This document shows, piece by piece, positions 44,787 through 47,217 of a DNA stretch of 47,217 nucleotides. Within the stretch, counting starts at the first letter, position 1, and each line of letters starts with the position of its first letter. The DNA lies in assembly GCA_018823905.1 (NCBI GenBank), contig JAHJHL010000211.1:1-47217 (forward strand). The letters run 5' to 3'. Position numbers and translations under genes: made by a program. The notes beneath the pieces were generated by a model. It was not told the origin of the DNA and did no database searches. It saw only the letters and a program-made list of their open reading frames with translations. The DNA is from Alphaproteobacteria bacterium. GTDB taxonomy: Bacteria > Pseudomonadota > Alphaproteobacteria > Sphingomonadales > Sphingomonadaceae.

Positions 44787-45443
44787 TCAGCGAATCGGCG
44801 AATCCGGCGCCAACCGCATATCCAGATAGTTATCGAGCGACTTCATCAGCTGGTCGAGCTCATGCTCGAAGAAGTGATTGGCGCGCGGGATCTCATCGTG
44901 ATGGATCGTGATGCCCTTTTGCGTGCGCAGCTTGTCGACCAGCTTCTGCACCGCCGATGGCGGCACGATCTCGTCCTGTCCGCCCGCGACGATGATGCCC
45001 GACGAGGGGCAGGGGGCGAGGAAGCTGAAATCGTACATGTTCGCCGGCGGCGCGACCGACAGGAAGCCGCGAATCTCGGGGCGGCGCATCAGCAGCTGCA
45101 TGCCGATCCACGCGCCAAAGCTGAAGCCCGCGATCCACGTCGTCTGCGCTTCGGGATGGATCGACTGCACCCAGTCGAGCGCCGAAGCGGCATCGCTCAG
45201 TTCGCCGATGCCATTGTCGAACGTGCCCTGGCTGCGTCCGACGCCGCGGAAGTTGAAGCGCAGCACGGCAAAGCCGCGCGCGACGAAGCTTTTGTACATC
45301 GCCTGCGTGATGCGGTCGTTCATCGTGCCGCCGCCCTGCGGATGCGGGTGCAGGATCATCGCAACGGGCGCGCGCGGGCGCGGCGGGGGCGAGAAACGGC
45401 CTTCGATACGGCCCTCGGGGCCGGGGAAAATCACGTCGGGCAT
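44787..45443 (-). CDS. Alpha/beta-hydrolase
   Basis: This 218-residue protein has a short-chain alpha/beta-hydrolase fold. The nucleophile is S108 (WIAGFSFGAWIGM). LHPHPQGGGTMNDR near residue 31 is the strand-3 loop, and GGQDEIVPP with RANHFFE near the C-terminus carry the likely acid and histidine. It resembles the YcjY/CocE-like small hydrolases, with unknown substrate. The ATG at 45443 (MPDVIFPGPEG) is where similarity begins. It is divergent from the cysteine desulfurase gene. Confidence 0.9.
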   Translation of the reverse strand: MPDVIFPGPEGRIEGRFSPPPRPRAPVAMILHPHPQGGGTMNDRITQAMYKSFVARGFAVLRFNFRGVGRSQGTFDNGIGELSDAASALDWVQSIHPEAQTTWIAGFSFGAWIGMQLLMRRPEIRGFLSVAPPANMYDFSFLAPCPSSGIIVAGGQDEIVPPSAVQKLVDKLRTQKGITIHHDEIPRANHFFEHELDQLMKSLDNYLDMRLAPDSPIR

Positions 45444-45585
45444 GGGAGCACCTCTTATCTTTTGTGGCTGACCGCCGAATCGCCGGAGTGGCAGAGTGGC
45501 GGAGCGAAGGTGGCGCCTATACAGATAGTGCGTTGCAAGATGCAACTTTTGCGAATCGCTCGCAATAAGGGGTTGAAGGATGCCG

Positions 45586-45672
45586 TCGCCCCCGCGAAGG
45601 CGGGGGCCGCCATCGTTAGCACACGGCCTCGCTGCATAGACATCTAGCGGCCCCCGCCTTCGCGGGGGCGAC
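45586..45672. repeat. REPIN-like palindrome, family C
   Basis: The left end GTCGCCCCCGCGAAGCGGGG lacks one G of the family arm; the right arm ending GCGGGGGCGAC is intact. Both arms and the spacer match 44691-44778. It lies in the divergent gap between the hydrolase and cysteine desulfurase genes. Confidence 0.85.
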
Positions 45673-45711
45673 AACTATGGATCGCTCGACACGAACGGGA
45701 TTTCGGGGCAG

Positions 45712-46812
45712 ATGCCGCGCATGATATATCTCGATTATCAGGCCACGACCCCGCTCGCCCCCGAAGCGCGCGAAGCGATGCTGCGCTGGCTGGAAGGGCC
45801 GGGCGAGGGCGATGGCTTCGCCAACCCGTCGAGCACGCATAAAGGCGGCCGCGCCGCGGCTGCTGCGGTCGAGGTGGCGCGCGATCAGGTCGCAGCGCTG
45901 CTTCCAAAGGGCGGTCGCGTCTTTTTCACCTCGGGCGCGACCGAGGCGCTCAACTGGGCGCTGCTGCGCGGCGCCGAAATCATGCCCGGCGGCGTCGCGG
46001 GGCTGAGCATCGAACATGCAGCTTCGCTGCAATGTCTGGAGCGACTGCACGCAACCGTTCTGCCCGTCGACAGTGACGGCGTCGCTCTGCCCCCCGACCC
46101 CGCACTGATCCCTGAAAATGGCATCGTGGCGACAATGCTGGTCAATAACGAGGTCGGGACGATCCAGCCGGTCGCCGACTTCGCAGCCGCCGTGCATGCG
46201 AAGAACAGCCTGCTGCTCTGCGATGCGGTGCAAGGCTATGGCCGCGTCACTGTCCCTGATGGCGCCGACCTGATCGCGATCTCGGCGCACAAGGTCCATG
46301 GACCCAAGGGGATTGGCGCGCTGTGGATTCGCGATGGCATCGACCTGCCGCCGCTGATGTTCGGCGGCGCGCAGGAACAGGGGATGCGGTCGGGCACCGT
46401 CTCGCCCGCGCTGTGTGCCGGGTTCGGCGCCGCCGCGGCGCTCGCGGCCGAGCGGTTCGACAGTGACACCGCGCATGTGGAACGGCTGTGGTCAATGGCG
46501 CGCGACATGCTGCCCGAATGGACGATCAATGGCGCCGTCGATGCGCGCTATCATGGCAATCTCAACATCCGGCGCGCGGGCGTGAACGGACTGCGCTTGA
46601 TGTCGGACGCCCGCAACATCGCCTTCTCGCTCGGTAGCGCCTGCGGCAGCGGGTCGGGCAAGGTCAGCCACGTCCTGCGCGCGATGGGGGTAAGCGAGGC
46701 CGATGCCCGCGCCTCGATCCGCCTTGGCTGGGGGCGCTATACCAGCGAGCAGGAACTGCGCGACGGACTAACCGCGATCAAGGACGCCGCGCGGTTGCAG
46801 GGGGTCAATTGA
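45712..46812 (+). CDS. Cysteine desulfurase (NifS/IscS family)
   Basis: This PLP enzyme takes sulfur from cysteine for iron-sulfur clusters or thio-modification. The 366-residue protein has the PLP lysine K194 (SAHKVHGPKG) and the persulfide cysteine C311 (LGSACGSGSGK) in a class I (NifS/IscS-like) active-site loop. The start may be the ATG at 45712 or 45721 (MIYLDYQATTPL). Its stop shares an A with the ferredoxin start (TGATG), so the two are coupled. The family C repeat lies just upstream. Confidence 0.93.
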   Translation: MPRMIYLDYQATTPLAPEAREAMLRWLEGPGEGDGFANPSSTHKGGRAAAAAVEVARDQVAALLPKGGRVFFTSGATEALNWALLRGAEIMPGGVAGLSIEHAASLQCLERLHATVLPVDSDGVALPPDPALIPENGIVATMLVNNEVGTIQPVADFAAAVHAKNSLLLCDAVQGYGRVTVPDGADLIAISAHKVHGPKGIGALWIRDGIDLPPLMFGGAQEQGMRSGTVSPALCAGFGAAAALAAERFDSDTAHVERLWSMARDMLPEWTINGAVDARYHGNLNIRRAGVNGLRLMSDARNIAFSLGSACGSGSGKVSHVLRAMGVSEADARASIRLGWGRYTSEQELRDGLTAIKDAARLQGVN

Positions 46813-47147
46813 TGCGCGTCACCTTCATCCACGCCGATGGCAAGGGGCGCACCGAGGCCGAGGCGGAACCCGGCAGCATCCTGCTCGATGTCGCGCAGGC
46901 GCATATGATGCCGCTTGAAGGAACGTGCGAGGGCCAGATGGCCTGTTCGACCTGTCATGTCATTGTCGGCAAAGAGGATTTCGACCGCCTGCCGCCCGCG
47001 AGCGAGATGGAAGAGGACATGCTCGACCTCGCCGCCGGGGTACGCCGAACGAGCCGCCTTGCGTGCCAGATACTGCTGACCGAGGCGATGGATGGGCTGA
47101 CCGTGTCCATCCCGGGCGAAAGCCGGAACATGCAGGGGCCGCGCTGA
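46812..47147 (+). CDS. 2Fe-2S ferredoxin (adrenodoxin type)
   Basis: This 111-residue electron carrier has the cluster ligands C39-x5-C45-x2-C48-x36-C85 (GTCEGQMACSTC and RLACQ), the arrangement of adrenodoxin/ISC-type ferredoxins, and an acidic helix (EMEEDMLDL) for partner binding. It is coupled to the cysteine desulfurase through TGATG. This fits iron-sulfur cluster assembly, where such ferredoxins feed electrons to persulfide reduction, but a role with a monooxygenase cannot be excluded. Confidence 0.94.
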   Translation: MRVTFIHADGKGRTEAEAEPGSILLDVAQAHMMPLEGTCEGQMACSTCHVIVGKEDFDRLPPASEMEEDMLDLAAGVRRTSRLACQILLTEAMDGLTVSIPGESRNMQGPR

Positions 47148-47157
47148 ACCCAACCTC

Positions 47158-47217
47158 CGTCATCCCGGCGAAGGCCGGGATCTCGCCGGTGCGTAAGGAC
47201 GCGAGGTCAAGATCCCG
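47158..47217. repeat. REP-like palindrome, family A, cut by the window end
   Basis: CGTCATCCCGGCGAAGGCCG opens the repeat and matches the left arm at 21057 with one change. The second arm appears to begin again at GATCCCG at the very end. It follows the ferredoxin gene. Confidence 0.75.

Overview
The window reads as chromosomal core DNA from a high-GC alphaproteobacterium of the order Sphingomonadales, probably close to Sphingopyxis. This is inferred from the family content (a C4-pathway 5-aminolevulinate synthase, VTGSR-type secreted motifs, RcnB-like and small secreted proteins, the plsY-dprA and lepB-rnc-era orders) and from base composition, not from a database search. Coding is dense, most genes carry few intergenic bases, and I see no broken genes, insertion sequences, prophage, CRISPR array or rRNA. 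The only RNA gene is a tRNA-Leu(CAA).

Layout. 1-3 kb: a minus-strand polyamine operon (carboxynorspermidine/carboxyspermidine dehydrogenase, a small DMT-like membrane protein, carboxynorspermidine decarboxylase). 3-9 kb: a PLP dehydratase, a lipoprotein, the betaine-lipid pair btaA-btaB behind a Pho-box-like repeat, a GNAT protein, and an ECF sigma / RskA-like anti-sigma / fasciclin cassette. 9-12.6 kb: nitroreductase and hemA, a secreted protein, murI. 12.6-21 kb: plsY-dprA and topA, split by a three-gene block (prolyl-hydroxylase-like oxygenase, a proline-rich vWA protein with a TonB-plug-like segment, a secreted protein of unknown function). 21-30 kb: secreted lipase, a low-GC membrane gene, lepB-rnc-era, pgi, glutathione reductase, a 2-hydroxyacid dehydrogenase and an SH3 protein. 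30-36 kb: RcnB-like protein, thiolase, aldehyde dehydrogenase, AI-2E-type permease, tRNA-Leu, tandem PilZ protein. 36-40 kb: aguA-aguB, M28 lipoprotein peptidase, rpsD. 40-47 kb: chorismate mutase, a rpiB-glyA-small membrane protein-nrdR-trmJ operon, an alpha/beta hydrolase, and a cysteine desulfurase-ferredoxin pair.

How genes work together. aguA and aguB make putrescine from agmatine, and the first operon can turn putrescine plus aspartate semialdehyde into spermidine, so most of an alternative spermidine route is encoded at the two ends of the window. btaA-btaB make the phosphorus-free lipid DGTS, and the repeat in front of them fits phosphate-starvation control. The sigma/anti-sigma/fasciclin cassette parallels the mycobacterial SigK-RskA-MPT70/83 system.

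Three families of dispersed palindromes (REP/REPIN-like) sit in intergenic gaps. I found no convincing wholly new multi-gene system. The most unusual items are the chimeric vWA protein block between dprA and topA, the DMT protein inside the polyamine operon, the Pho-box-like and Fur-box-like sites, and a cloverleaf-like palindrome between murI and plsY. No intergenic gap exceeds 300 bases.
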